A stretch of 64,000 nt of DNA from Bacteroidia bacterium 43-41 (GCA_001898165.1 MKTD01000057.1:1-64000); one strand, 5' to 3'. Numbered from the stretch's first letter, positions 1 through 9,200 are shown. Made by a program: numbers and translations. Notes: generated from the letters alone by a model not told the origin.

Positions 1-69
1 TGAACAGATAAGCCGGTGATGATAGGTCACTTTCAAAGAACACTTGCCTAATCCTTGCCAAAGGGACGA

Positions 70-819
70 TTAATATACTACCTTGACTGGCGCACCGTAA
101 GTGTACAGGCTGACGGCTCCATCGGCTTCGAGGATGATTTTTTTCAGCAGCGTGATGCGCGCGCCGTACCCTACCACTGTGTTGGCTGCGGGAAGCGTCC
201 TGTATTCTTCGGCAAGCAGCGCACTGTTGTGGGGTTCCGTCTTGGGGTTGTCTTTCGCACGAAGCACATGCAGGTCAAGAAAATTTCTGTTTGTTCCATA
301 CCCCACTTTCGCCGCCCAGCCGGTTCTGCTGAACGAGAACGGTGAAAGCGCCATTCTCGTGGTATCGATCACCGTTGCCCTGTTGAGCCTGCCATACATA
401 AATCCCAATCGCCATTTGCCGGGGTTTGCCTCCACTCCGCCGCCCAGCATGGTGTGGCCGCTCAAGGTGTAGGGCGAGAAACTCACGTTGCGATAGCCTC
501 CATGCAGCGTCAGCCATTTGTAGGTAGGGCTCATGCCGAACTGGTTGAACGGCTGGCGAAACGAACGATCATCTTTGCTCAGGATAAAACTGAAAGGGAT
601 ATCCCAACCGTACAAACTCAACGTGGGGCTGCCCGAAAACATCCAGGTGAAAGGTGTCCTGCGGTTGGGAATGCCTGAAGCGTTGTAGAAAATACCGCGC
701 AATTCGGTGCTCCCTGAAAACTGCACGGGTTTCCGGTCCTTGATGCCGCTCAAGTCTTGCGCTTCGAGGAGCAGATGACTGAATGAAAAGAGAATCGAAA
801 TTGTCCAAAAAAACTTCAT
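70..819 (-). CDS. Outer-membrane-type protein, probably truncated
   Basis: The 249-residue product starts with a signal peptide (residues 1 to about 20, ending LLLEAQ) and continues with alternating aromatic/polar segments typical of a Bacteroidota outer-membrane beta-barrel. I recognise the general type but not a named family. The protein stops abruptly after YGAPVKVVY in what looks like mid-barrel, with no C-terminal aromatic strand. After the stop, another frame stays open to the window edge (positions 1-69, reading like RQVFFESDLSSPAYLF), so a frameshift near position 72-90 is possible. It lies 46 bp downstream of the collagen-like lipoprotein gene on the same strand and may share its transcript. 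Alternatives are a naturally short protein or a sequencing error. Confidence 0.55.
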   Translation of the reverse strand: MKFFWTISILFSFSHLLLEAQDLSGIKDRKPVQFSGSTELRGIFYNASGIPNRRTPFTWMFSGSPTLSLYGWDIPFSFILSKDDRSFRQPFNQFGMSPTYKWLTLHGGYRNVSFSPYTLSGHTMLGGGVEANPGKWRLGFMYGRLNRATVIDTTRMALSPFSFSRTGWAAKVGYGTNRNFLDLHVLRAKDNPKTEPHNSALLAEEYRTLPAANTVVGYGARITLLKKIILEADGAVSLYTYGAPVKVVY

Positions 820-865
820 AGGGATTGGATGTTTTACAAGTTCAACACTCTTGATGCATTACGCA

Positions 866-1855
866 TCAATCTATGATTCCGAATGCCCGCCTCACATCCT
901 CGTAATTGCTGAAATCTACACTGCTCCTGGTTGATGGCACACCACCCGGAATGATAACGTAGCGGAATACCAAATTACCAAGGGAAGGTGGACCAACGGC
1001 GTTACCGCTCCGGTAATAACTTTGAAATTCAATTGTTGAAAGTCTTGCCATAAAGGAATATGGCTCCGTCTCATGACTCAATTGGATGATATATTCATTG
1101 TTATTTTGGTAAGTTACTTTTTGATAAACAATCACAACACCTCTATCAATAATTTGCTGTGTGATTTCCGGAACATTGAGAGAATAGTAGAGCAGATAAT
1201 CAACGGTGGAAATACGCATCCAGTCACTATAAATTACGTTTGCCGTGCCGGGATCGCCTTTATCACCCTTGTCACCCTTGTCACCTTTAACTCCTTGATC
1301 GCCTTTGTCGCCTTTATCACCCTTGGGCCCTTTCAGGTTAAAAGGTGTTCCCCAGCTTGAGGTCATTTTGGGTCCGTAAAGCAATCCGTTCGTCTTGTCC
1401 AGATAATAATCTCCTGTCGCTCCCAACGACTGCTGGGGAGTTCCGTTACCCGACAATATCTTACTGCCCGGCACACCTGCGGGACCTTGCTTCCCGGCAA
1501 CACCCTGTGGTCCTGTATTCCCTTGTGGACCTTGTGGACCTTGTGGACCTTGTGGACCTTGTGGACCTTGGGATCCGGCGGTTCCGGCGACGCCCTTCAA
1601 CGGTACGCCCGCTCCCCAGTTGCCGGATAGTTTGGGGCCGTAAAGCGTAGCGGCAAGCTTATCGACATACATGTCTCCGTCACGGCCAATCGCGGCTGTT
1701 GGAGGCACATCACCCGAATGGAACATGACGCCGTCTATCCCGGGTAGTCCTTGCTCGCCCTGAATTCCCATCGGTCCTTCATCCCCTATGCACCCTGGAT
1801 TCATTGAAAGGATGACAAGAACGGCGGCAATACCGAAAAATTTGAATACTTTCAT
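866..1855 (-). CDS. Collagen-like repeat lipoprotein
   Basis: This 329-residue protein begins with a lipoprotein-type signal (Cys22, followed by acidic residues as in surface-exported Bacteroidota lipoproteins, although the lipobox NPGC is weak). Three collagen-like Gly-X-Y blocks lie at about residues 24-42, 88-130 (GPQ repeats) and 176-204 (GDK repeats). Between them sit two copies of a roughly 45-residue module (about 43-87 and 131-175) sharing GDxYxD, LYGPK and LKG. The last 125 residues form a separate C-terminal domain I do not recognise. Bacterial collagen-like regions form trimeric stalks, so a surface fibre is likely by inference. The GPQ block is encoded by a perfect 9-bp tandem repeat (1521-1565). 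The start is preceded by a 17-bp direct repeat (1863-1896). Confidence 0.85.
   Translation of the reverse strand: MKVFKFFGIAAVLVILSMNPGCIGDEGPMGIQGEQGLPGIDGVMFHSGDVPPTAAIGRDGDMYVDKLAATLYGPKLSGNWGAGVPLKGVAGTAGSQGPQGPQGPQGPQGPQGNTGPQGVAGKQGPAGVPGSKILSGNGTPQQSLGATGDYYLDKTNGLLYGPKMTSSWGTPFNLKGPKGDKGDKGDQGVKGDKGDKGDKGDPGTANVIYSDWMRISTVDYLLYYSLNVPEITQQIIDRGVVIVYQKVTYQNNNEYIIQLSHETEPYSFMARLSTIEFQSYYRSGNAVGPPSLGNLVFRYVIIPGGVPSTRSSVDFSNYEDVRRAFGIID
1521..1570. repeat. 9-bp tandem repeat in collagen-like gene
   Basis: Five exact copies of CCTTGTGGA followed by a partial copy encode the Pro-Gln-Gly repeat of the collagen-like protein. The unit is a multiple of three, so slippage would change stalk length without breaking the frame. 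Confidence 0.95.
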
Positions 1856-1862
1856 TTGCTTT

Positions 1863-1896
1863 AATTTTTTAAAATGTTAAATTTTTTAAAATGTTA
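1863..1896. repeat. 17-bp direct repeat upstream of collagen-like gene
   Basis: Two adjacent exact copies of a 17-bp AT-rich unit (AATTTTTTAAAATGTTA) sit 8-41 bp ahead of the collagen-like lipoprotein start codon. It could be a regulatory site or simple slippage product; nothing more can be said from sequence. Confidence 0.85.
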
Positions 1897-1981
1897 AAAT
1901 TCTCTCATTTGGATAATGGTTTGCTCCGAATTTGTAATACACCGAATAAACATTGCCAATACCGATTGTTGCGTCTGGTCA

Positions 1982-2584
1982 TTATTTCTGTATCTTGACA
2001 TCCATTGCAACCGTGCCGCTCGTCTTGGCATTCCCGTCAAGAGCGATGATGCTTATCAGTCCCCATTTTTCATTGCCTGTTTTGAATTTGTACACCTTGC
2101 CAGCCGAGATCTGATACTCTCCTTTTACCGTTACGTGATTATCCTTGTCAATCAATGTCTTCAACTCGGGATAGCTCTTGACGCCTTCAAACTGGCCGGC
2201 GGTTATATCGGTTACCCCGATTTCCATGGTCGTCAACAGCTCCCATTTGGCAAGGCCATGCTGAAGGTCTGTTTGTATTTTATTATCTATCGTCGTGTAT
2301 TGTGCCACGGCTGATGGAGAAACCAGGCAGGGTGCGTTGCTCGGGTCGTCGTGGAAAAACACGAGGTCGATTTGTCCCTGATTTTCAAAAGCTTCGCGGA
2401 TGGTGTAAATTTTGCCACTGTAAAGGTTGACAAAACTTCCAATCTGCACATGGTTCTGATTGCCAAGCACAATCCTATTGTGAGTGACAAGCGACTCGGA
2501 AGCGGGTTCTCCCTCGTCCGACGAGCAAGCGGGAAATATGAGCATGATGCAGCCCATAATGGATAAAAATGTAAACTTTTTCAT
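1982..2584 (-). CDS. Putative surface lipoprotein, unknown function
   Basis: The 200-residue product has a clear lipoprotein signal (MKKFTF..., lipobox ending FPAC, Cys20) followed by Ser-Ser-Asp-Glu-Gly-Glu, an acidic tail of the kind that directs Bacteroidota lipoproteins to the cell surface. The mature part contains no motif I recognise. A -7-like element (2608-2615) lies 24 bp upstream of the start codon. It is the first of three minus-strand genes, followed after about 125 bp by the collagen-like lipoprotein, so the two may be displayed together. The function is unknown. Confidence 0.75.
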   Translation of the reverse strand: MKKFTFLSIMGCIMLIFPACSSDEGEPASESLVTHNRIVLGNQNHVQIGSFVNLYSGKIYTIREAFENQGQIDLVFFHDDPSNAPCLVSPSAVAQYTTIDNKIQTDLQHGLAKWELLTTMEIGVTDITAGQFEGVKSYPELKTLIDKDNHVTVKGEYQISAGKVYKFKTGNEKWGLISIIALDGNAKTSGTVAMDVKIQK

Positions 2585-2607
2585 AAAATTTGTTGTTTTA
2601 AATGGTG

Positions 2608-2615
2608 CAAAAATA
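2608..2615 (-). promoter_or_regulatory. Candidate -7 promoter box for lipoprotein gene
   Basis: On the minus strand the sequence reads TATTTTTG, matching the Bacteroidota -7 consensus TAnnTTTG, a short distance upstream of the lipoprotein start. I see no good -33 TTTG, so the call is tentative. Confidence 0.4.
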
Positions 2616-2927
2616 GCCTCGCCCTAAAGAATAGTAAAGTAAAAAACGGACATTTTGTCAATTTGTCGATATTTCTCACGCTTTTGGCTCTGGTTAAAAG
2701 TAGATTAGGTTAAAAAAGATCGAACTTCCTGTTTTTCATATTTTAGAACATCAAGATTCGAACAAGCGGAACTATATCTGGAACATATCGTCCAGAATAT
2801 TGGGACAAGTACCTGTCCATGATACCAATGATAACAAGGAGGTGCGCACGAGTAAAGAAAAAAGGAACCGCCTGGATGAAAAGACTTCACCTTAAATGAT
2901 TGATGCGGCAGAAAACGATGCGCCCGT
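2616..2927. other. Intergenic region without recognisable gene
   Basis: About 310 bp between the lipoprotein gene and the 3' end of the AraC regulator. Short open stretches exist on both strands but none has a signal, motif or context that supports a gene. No strong terminator hairpin was seen. Confidence 0.5.
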
Positions 2928-3746
2928 TCAGACTAAGTTTTGATTCAGAGAATTGTTCTGCTCTTTTATTTCATGCAAAGGAACACCTAAAAACCGGACG
3001 GCCTCTTTGTTCAAATGGGAAAGGTCGTAAAATCCATAGTCAAATGCCAGGTTGCCCACATCCGAGGCAGGATTCAGCATCCATTCATTCATCAATTTCG
3101 AAAAACGGACCATGGCGCTGTATTTTTTAGGATTAACTCCTACCTGCCCGATAAATTGGCGCAGCAGATGTCGGTTGCAGGTGAAGGCGGCATCTGCCAA
3201 TTCCCTCACGCTGACTTTTCCTTTCGTAGTATGGATTTTGTCGAGCGCCCTCAGTATGGCCGGCTTAATATTTTGCCTTTCCAAAAAGCGAACGAAGTAT
3301 CTTTCAATCAGCTGAACCGAGTTCTCTGGGTTATTCCGGTTTTCCCGGTTTTCCCAAAGCTGCTCGCTCAAAAGTCGCAACGGCGCATGAATATCACTCA
3401 CACAAGAAATTTCATTGACGAAAGCCCCGGCATTATCTCCAAAAATTATTTGGGCAGCCTGTGGTTTCAATATCGCCACCCATATTTTCAACTTTCCGTT
3501 GAAGGACATTTTGGAGGGTGTGAAACCCAAGCCTGCAAAATATACATTTCCGTTGTGTAGCTGATGCCTGCTATGCCCGATTTCTATTTGCCATGCACCA
3601 CTGTCGGGTGCAGTGATTATCACTGCAGGATAATTTCTAGGAACCGTCCGGAAGTTCAATGTCCCGGAATTCTCCATGAAAACTAACCGGGATACCAGTA
3701 AATCAAATCCGGGGGAGGGGGAGAATTCAAGATACCTCATATGCAT
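2928..3746 (-). CDS. AraC-family transcriptional regulator
   Basis: The 272-residue protein has a C-terminal AraC/XylS-type DNA-binding domain (about residues 165-260): the first helix-turn-helix includes VRELADAAFTCNRHLLRQF and the second includes NLAFDYGFYDLSHLNKEA, ending in the FLGVPLHEIKE tail. The N-terminal 160 residues resemble the cupin-like sensor region of DUF6597-type AraC regulators, but no ligand can be named. Two Met codons open the frame (MHMRYLEF); the second, at 3740, is an equally plausible start. It is flanked by an acyltransferase relic and a lipoprotein gene, all on the same strand, and no target is obvious. Confidence 0.85.
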   Translation of the reverse strand: MHMRYLEFSPSPGFDLLVSRLVFMENSGTLNFRTVPRNYPAVIITAPDSGAWQIEIGHSRHQLHNGNVYFAGLGFTPSKMSFNGKLKIWVAILKPQAAQIIFGDNAGAFVNEISCVSDIHAPLRLLSEQLWENRENRNNPENSVQLIERYFVRFLERQNIKPAILRALDKIHTTKGKVSVRELADAAFTCNRHLLRQFIGQVGVNPKKYSAMVRFSKLMNEWMLNPASDVGNLAFDYGFYDLSHLNKEAVRFLGVPLHEIKEQNNSLNQNLV

Positions 3747-3786
3747 CCATGTTTAATATGAAAGACAACCGTTGTTTTGTTTAAAT

Positions 3787-3801
3787 CGGGTGTCTCACCC
3801 G
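3787..3801. repeat. Short perfect hairpin upstream of AraC gene
   Basis: CGGGTG-TCT-CACCCG is a perfect 6-bp stem with a three-base loop, about 40 bp upstream of the araC-type start codon. There is no T-run, so it is more likely an operator or mRNA structure than a terminator. The rest of the 3747-4052 interval shows no gene. Confidence 0.5.
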
Positions 3802-4052
3802 TTGAATCATTATTCCATGTTTGTCGGAAGTTTAATCATCGATTTGCAACCGTTCCAACTAAACGCACATCCTGTGATTTTTGTTGTGATATTTAAAGAT
3901 TTTATTCCAAGAAATTGCCCTGGCACTTTTACTCATTGGGCAGGTTGTCTTCGATTGTGAAATATTTCTGATTACGATGACTTGTATTTTCAGGAATTGT
4001 GTAATATAAAAATCCATCAGCTATATCAACGGTTTATCCGCATATAACGAGA

Positions 4053-4981
4053 TTACCTCAACGCCTTTTCTTTGCCTAAAAAGAATTTTGTAATATTCAA
4101 TTTATCCATTATCCAGGCAATACCGAAACTACCGAAAAGAGTAAAAGTAACCGCAACAACAGTAAAGAGTATCCCTGATGGATCGAACGAGAATATCGGA
4201 ACAAACGGTTTAGATAGCAATGTGAAGATTGGAGAAAATAAAAGTAAAATAAGCGTATTACGTCCGATAAAACTACTTGCAGATTTGAGTAAAGCAGGTA
4301 AATAGGGATATAAAGACAGAAGAAAACTGATTGATAAATAAGTAATTATTATCCCGGCCAATGTGCCCCTGTTTAAATTATCGGGGAAAGCACACAATAA
4401 AATAAGAGGTAACAGGGACAACTTAGACGGTTGAAATATGGAGATAAATGGTATGTTGCTTTGTCGGACAATAGCCCCGGCCATGAAAAAAATAGCGTTA
4501 TTGAATGACATTAATCTGGCATAGGACAAAGCTAAAAAAGAAAGGCCCAAAAGGATGAAACGTTCGATTGGCTTACAAAAAACCAACTTATCGAGAAAAT
4601 ACCATACAACACTACATAGTATTAATGTGTGAAGGTACCAATAAGGGCCCAAGGGAGCAATAAAAATCTTTTTGATGAAAATCCAAGGGGTAAGTTCCGT
4701 AATATGTTCTCTTATCGGTAAAATAAATGCCATAAAAGTATAGCCGGATTCCATAACCATATAAGGTATAAAAATCCATATCATCATTTGCAAGAATGAA
4801 GAAGTCTTTTTTTCGTATTCAGCAGATAGCCTGATATAATAAGGAAACCGGGCATATGAAAAGTGTAAACCACAGATTTCACATAAGGATATTTATCTCC
4901 AATATAGACCAAATGAAATATGATCATTAAAATAATGAACACACATTTTAAGTAGTCGAGTTCCTCGATTCTTTTCTCCAT
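4053..4981 (-). pseudogene. Acyltransferase_3 family membrane protein, frameshifted
   Basis: Two adjacent minus-strand frames together make one acyltransferase-3-like integral membrane protein. The first part (4784-4981) carries the family N-terminus: EELDYLKC, a first membrane helix with the conserved His (IIFHLVYI) and SGYLLNTKK. The second part (4053-4793) carries about eight more hydrophobic segments up to GKEKALR. They join if one base is added in a run of seven T on the plus strand (4807-4813): the reading NTKK-KTSSFLQ-MMIWIF then continues smoothly to about 311 residues, close to the family norm. Members O-acylate surface or secreted sugars. The lesion may be a true mutation, a switchable homopolymer or a sequencing error. 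Confidence 0.8.
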
Positions 4982-5183
4982 AGCAAAGTTCGTATAATTT
5001 TTTATGCAATATGAATCGCCGCGAAATTAAACAAAAGTTTTAAAACATTCCTCGTAATAACAATGTTAAATTCTAATGTCGATTTTCTGATATTTCGCGA
5101 ATGGATGAAACAAATGTGTATTCCGTACCGGTAATTGAAGTGATAACCAATATCAACAAAAACAAAGTTTTTTCGTCGGAATC

Positions 5184-5621
5184 TTATTTTTTGTCCTTCA
5201 GCAACGTTTCCAAAAGAGCATTTTTCTCTTTCTCCAGCTCGAGCATCCGTTCGTACAGGGCAGTTTTCTCATTGGACAATTCGATGAACCGGTCAACTGG
5301 ATCGGGGTTATTATTGATATCTCCATCATTATAATAAATACCAGCCATACAACCTTTCTCGAACGTATTGTTTTCAATGATGAAAGTTACCGGGTCTTCC
5401 TTCAGTTCCTTGATCAGTTCGGGAGCCACGTTGAGGGCTTTGGCAAAACGTTCGATTACATCGTCGTTGAGGACTTTTCTCTGTTCGTAAGTAGAAATCA
5501 GCGCTTGGCTGAGTCCCATCATGGAGGCCAGTGCTTCTTGCTTTATCCCCAGCGTGTGCCGGAAACGCTTAACGGCGTGCCCGTGGTGAGTGTTTTTTGA
5601 TGTTTGTTCCTTTGTTTCCAT
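5184..5621 (-). CDS. Xre-type helix-turn-helix regulator with coiled-coil tail
   Basis: I place the start at 5621 (METKEQTSK), giving 145 residues. The frame stays open 117 bp further upstream, but that stretch encodes atypical residues and contains the paired palindromes expected of an operator. An HTH_3/Xre domain occupies about residues 15-72 (IKQEALASMMGLSQALISTYEQ is the DNA-contact region, allowing for the loop). The C-terminal 40 residues (FIELSNEKTALYERMLELEKEKNALLETL) form a heptad-like coiled coil, probably for dimerisation. The two near-identical palindromes at 5670-5704 sit about 50-80 bp before the start and suggest autoregulation. A cognate target is not visible. Confidence 0.85.
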   Translation of the reverse strand: METKEQTSKNTHHGHAVKRFRHTLGIKQEALASMMGLSQALISTYEQRKVLNDDVIERFAKALNVAPELIKELKEDPVTFIIENNTFEKGCMAGIYYNDGDINNNPDPVDRFIELSNEKTALYERMLELEKEKNALLETLLKDKK

Positions 5622-5669
5622 ATATCTCCGGATATTGTTACCGCAAATATATGCAAAAAACGGGATACA

Positions 5670-5704
5670 TTGATAACTATCAACGCGAAATTGATAACTA
5701 TCAA
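5670..5704. promoter_or_regulatory. Paired 14-bp palindromes, probable operator
   Basis: TTGATAACTATCAA occurs twice, at 5670-5683 and 5691-5704. Each has perfectly complementary 6-base arms (TTGATA/TATCAA). The centre-to-centre distance is 21 bp, two helical turns, as expected for two repressor dimers on one DNA face. They lie directly upstream of the Xre-type regulator. Confidence 0.7.
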
Positions 5705-5819
5705 TGCACTTCTTAACAGATACTTCATAAAATCTCATTTACTTTGGGCATTTAACAAACGATAAATAAATTAAAAAATAAAATGCTATGGGACCATAAC
5801 AGAATTTAGAATGAATTGT

Positions 5820-5827
5820 TACCTTTG
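5820..5827 (+). promoter_or_regulatory. Candidate -7 box for leader RNA
   Basis: TACCTTTG matches TAnnTTTG exactly and would start transcription near 5833, ahead of the structured leader. It overlaps the start of a perfect 11-bp inverted repeat (5824-5834 with 5838-5848, loop AAA), which could be an operator or a 5' hairpin. No clear -33 element was found. Confidence 0.45.
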
Positions 5828-5832
5828 TACCG

Positions 5833-6016
5833 TAAAATACGGTACAAAATAATATAGCGCTTTTTTGGTCTTTATAACGAATCCGCAAAATTCAAATCAG
5901 GAGACCAGGAATGGAAGCGCCCTTAGCAATAAGGGCGTGGACATTGTTCTATTCTCCTGGAAGGCCCTTGCGGAGCCTGTTATAAGGAATAGCGACAATC
6001 GTCCACGCCTCTTTTT
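5833..6016 (+). ncRNA. Structured leader RNA / putative attenuator
   Basis: The segment can fold into an ordered set of helices. A first domain pairs GCGCTT (5857-5862) with AAGCGC (5915-5920) around a GGTCT/AGACC helix (5867-5871 with 5902-5906). A perfect 8-bp hairpin capped by a GCAA tetraloop follows (5918-5937). A second hairpin pairs GGCGTGGAC (5934-5942) with GTCCACGCC (6001-6009), extended by ATTGT/ACAAT, and is followed by CTCTTTTTTT. The tetraloop hairpin shares bases with both neighbours, so terminator and antiterminator states are mutually exclusive, as in riboswitches or attenuators. It does not match a riboswitch consensus I know. It could also be a stand-alone small RNA. The next gene, susC, begins 250 bp downstream. 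Confidence 0.5.
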
Positions 6017-6018
6017 TT
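6001..6018 (+). terminator. Rho-independent terminator of the leader
   Basis: The 3' arm GTCCACGCC closes a long hairpin with 5934-5942 and is followed within two bases by seven T. This is the strongest terminator-like element in the leader region. Confidence 0.6.
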
Positions 6019-6157
6019 ATATCCCCGCATATACATTAAAGCCACACCGAATAAGATTCAGCAGTCCGGCTATCGACTCTCTTATTCTTTCTTCGCCCGT
6101 ACGATTGCCCGCTACTGCACCGGGTTTCAGTTACCTGCAAACTTTTTCCTCTTTCAG

Positions 6158-6245
6158 CCGGCATTAGCCGGAAATATCCGTTTAATTTTTCAATAAACGC
6201 CGACAAGGCATTTGCCGTTTGTAACGGATCAAATTTGTAGTCGGC
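6158..6245 (+). promoter_or_regulatory. Second structured element before susC
   Basis: A CCGGC-ATTA-GCCGG hairpin (6158-6171) is followed by a possible three-way junction: GCCGAC (6199-6204) pairs with GTCGGC (6240-6245) around two small hairpins, GGC-ATTT-GCC and CCGTT-TGT-AACGG. The closing arm ends 21 bp before the susC start. It may be 5' UTR structure or a protein site. Confidence 0.4.
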
Positions 6246-6266
6246 TTGTAAACATTAACATATACT

Positions 6267-9200
6267 ATGATGGAAAAAAACAAATCTAATTATCCTGAAT
6301 TTTACCTGTCGTTATCCGTCTTACGGGATATATACGCACGATGCCGGTTGTTATTCCTGCTATTGGCGGGATCCTTTCTTTTTATAAACTCTATTTATGC
6401 GCAAACAGTCACCGTGACCGGAAAAGTCGTTGATGAAGATGGAGATCCGCTTATAGGAGCAAATATCATTGAAAAAGATAATCCTTCGAACGGGACCGTT
6501 ACCAATGAGGATGGCTACTACAGCATTCAAACGGACAAAGGCCATACGTTGCGTTTTTCCTATATAGGGTTCCTCACAAAAGAAGCAATTGTACAAGGCA
6601 ATATCCTCAACATCACGATGGAAAGTAGTTCTATAGCCATGTCGGAGTTGATGGTGGTAGCTTACGGTACCACCGACAAGCGTACCTACACCGGCTCCGT
6701 GGCTACCGTTAACGCAGAGAGTATAACCAGAAACAGATCGAATAACGTGTTATCAAGCCTTCAAGGCCTTGTGCCGGGCATCCAGCTGGAAAATAAATCC
6801 CGGAGAGGAGGACAAAGCACGCCGGAGATAGTGATCAGGGGAGCCTCTTCCATCAACGCAAGCATACAACCCTTGTACATCATTGACGGGGTTCCGAATG
6901 ATGCGATGAGACACCTGAATCCCGACGACATCGAATCCATATCCGTCCTGAAAGATGCCGCGGCTATCTCCCTTTATGGGGCGAGGGCGACAAACGGGGT
7001 TATCCTCATCACCACAAAGCAGGGAAAAAGGACAGGCGACCGGGTCGTAGTCTCCTATACCGGCCAGTTTGGCTATTCCACCCGCTCCGGCCGCGATTAC
7101 GAACAGGTGTCACCGAATGAATATTATGAGTTGACCTGGGAAGCGATGCGGAACGGAGCAATCGATGACGGGGGGTTACTTACGGCAGGAGGCAAGTCTT
7201 ATAAAACCCCGGAGGAGTACGCCACAAACGAGCTTCTTAACACGCTGGGATATAATGCCTTTAATATGAACAACCCGGTGGAAATGGACGGGAGGCTACA
7301 TCCCGATGCGCAACTGCTGTGGTGGGAAGATTACAATAAAAAACTGCTGGGCACCGGATCACGGAACGAGCATTCTTTCAGCATTAGTGGGGCATCCGAG
7401 AGGATTAGTTACTACCTTTCGACCGGTTATTTGAATCAGCGGGGAATTGAACCCGGGAACCCCGGTTTTGACAGGTTTACCACCAGATTGAACTTTACGT
7501 ATAAAATCAATAACAAGGTCTCGGTAGGGACAAATATCAGCGTCAGTTCTTCCAACTCCCGGACAACCGGCATCGACAACGGATATGCAGATTTCACGAC
7601 GTACGCACGGCTCACGCCGGGGTTATACCCCCTATACAAAAGGGATCCGGCAGGCAAGTTGGTTTACGGCGAGGATGGCAATCCCATTCTTGACTTTGGG
7701 AACGGCCCGTCGGATCTGATGAACTCCCGTCGCCCGGACGTTACCGGGACAGGGCCCGCTCATGGCGTAAACCCGCTGGGAACGCTGGACCTTAATAAAT
7801 CGACAAGCAAAGGAAATTATATCTTTACCAACTATTACTTTGATTATGATATTCTTGAGAACCTGAACTTCAAGGCAAGTTATTCCAGAAACATCTCCAC
7901 CGATAAGTCATCGGTTTACCGCAACAGGACAATTGGCTCGGCGACATCTACCAACGGCGCCATGGACGTGACGACATCCGAATATGTCAACTGGACCACC
8001 AACGGAATCCTCACCTACAATAAAAACTGGGACAATAAACATAACCTGAAACTGATGGCCGGTACGGAAATCAACGAATGGAGCACATCGAACATGAGTG
8101 CGTCGGTCAGAAACTTTGCTTTTGAAGGAATGGACGAACTGGTAAACGGTTCGGATATTGTGAGGCCGGGCCTCGGCCCCGGCACATCATCGGAACAACG
8201 TTTGGTTGGCTTCTTTTCGAGGGCCGAATATAATTTTCTCAACAGATATTTCCTTTTGGGAAGCATCAGGAGAGACGGCTCTTCCAATTTTCATCCCGAT
8301 ACCCGCTGGGGTAACTTTTGGAGCCTTGGCGCCGGATGGCTTGCGTCGGAAGAAACGTTCCTGAAAGACATCAATTGGATCTCATTGTTAAAATTCAGAG
8401 GCAGCTACGGGACTTCCGGCAATATCGGCTCGCACGATTACAGGGCCTATTACAAGTCAGGCTATTCGTTTCTGGGACAATCGGGCGTTTATATTTCCAG
8501 TATGCCCAACCGTTTCCTGAAGTGGGAAGTGAACAAGCAGTTAAATCTCGGCTTAGATGCAAATTTTATCAAAAACCGCATTTGCCTCTCTGTCGACTTG
8601 TATAACCGGGTAACGGACGATCTGTTTTACAACGTGCCCTTATCGCCATCCATAGGATTCAGCCAGGTACTCCGTAACATCGGCTCGTTAAGTAACAAGG
8701 GAGTTGAGCTTTCACTGACTACTGAAAACATTACCACACGGGATTTCAACTGGACCACTAATTTCAACATCGCCCACAACAAGAACAAGATACGATCATT
8801 GAATCAGGATGAGTTCGTTACAGGGTACAGAATCTATAAAGTGGGACAAAGCACAACCGAATTTTATATTGCAGAATATGCCGGTGTAAACCCCGAAAAC
8901 GGGAAATCCCGGTGGTATATTGATGAGGTGGATGAGACCTCCGGAGAAAAAACCGGTAAACGGGTAACCACGGAGAACTTTAACGAAACCAGCTACAAAT
9001 CGGTCCGCCTGGCAGATGGTTCTTACAAGGTATTCAGGGACCTCGGACGTAAACCGGCCGGAAATTTCACACCAAAAGTAACGGGAGGATTTCTCAATTC
9101 TTTCCGTATAAAGAATGTGGATTTTAGTTTTCTCTTCAATTATTCACTCGGATCCAAAGTTTTAATGATGGATTATGCTGCCTTGACATCCTCGGCCGGA

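Noticed and set aside
1254-1330. CRISPR-like short repeats
   Set aside because: The repeated CCTTTGTC/CCCTTGTC units are codons for Gly-Asp-Lys in the collagen-like protein, not spaced direct repeats.
2705-2890. 61-residue minus-strand frame
   Set aside because: Cys/Tyr-rich composition without motif in a non-coding interval; most likely chance.
5622-5738. Upstream in-frame extension of the Xre-type regulator
   Set aside because: The extra residues are atypical and the DNA contains the paired palindromes and AT-rich promoter-like sequence; the start at 5621 is better.
5850-6016. 6S RNA, cobalamin or TPP riboswitch, tRNA or tmRNA
   Set aside because: The 5' and 3' ends do not pair as in 6S RNA, the consensus cores of these riboswitches are absent, and no cloverleaf with a T-arm can be drawn.
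5865-6167. 100-residue plus-strand frame over the leader
   Set aside because: The stretch is better explained by base-paired RNA structure with a terminator; the peptide has no family resemblance.
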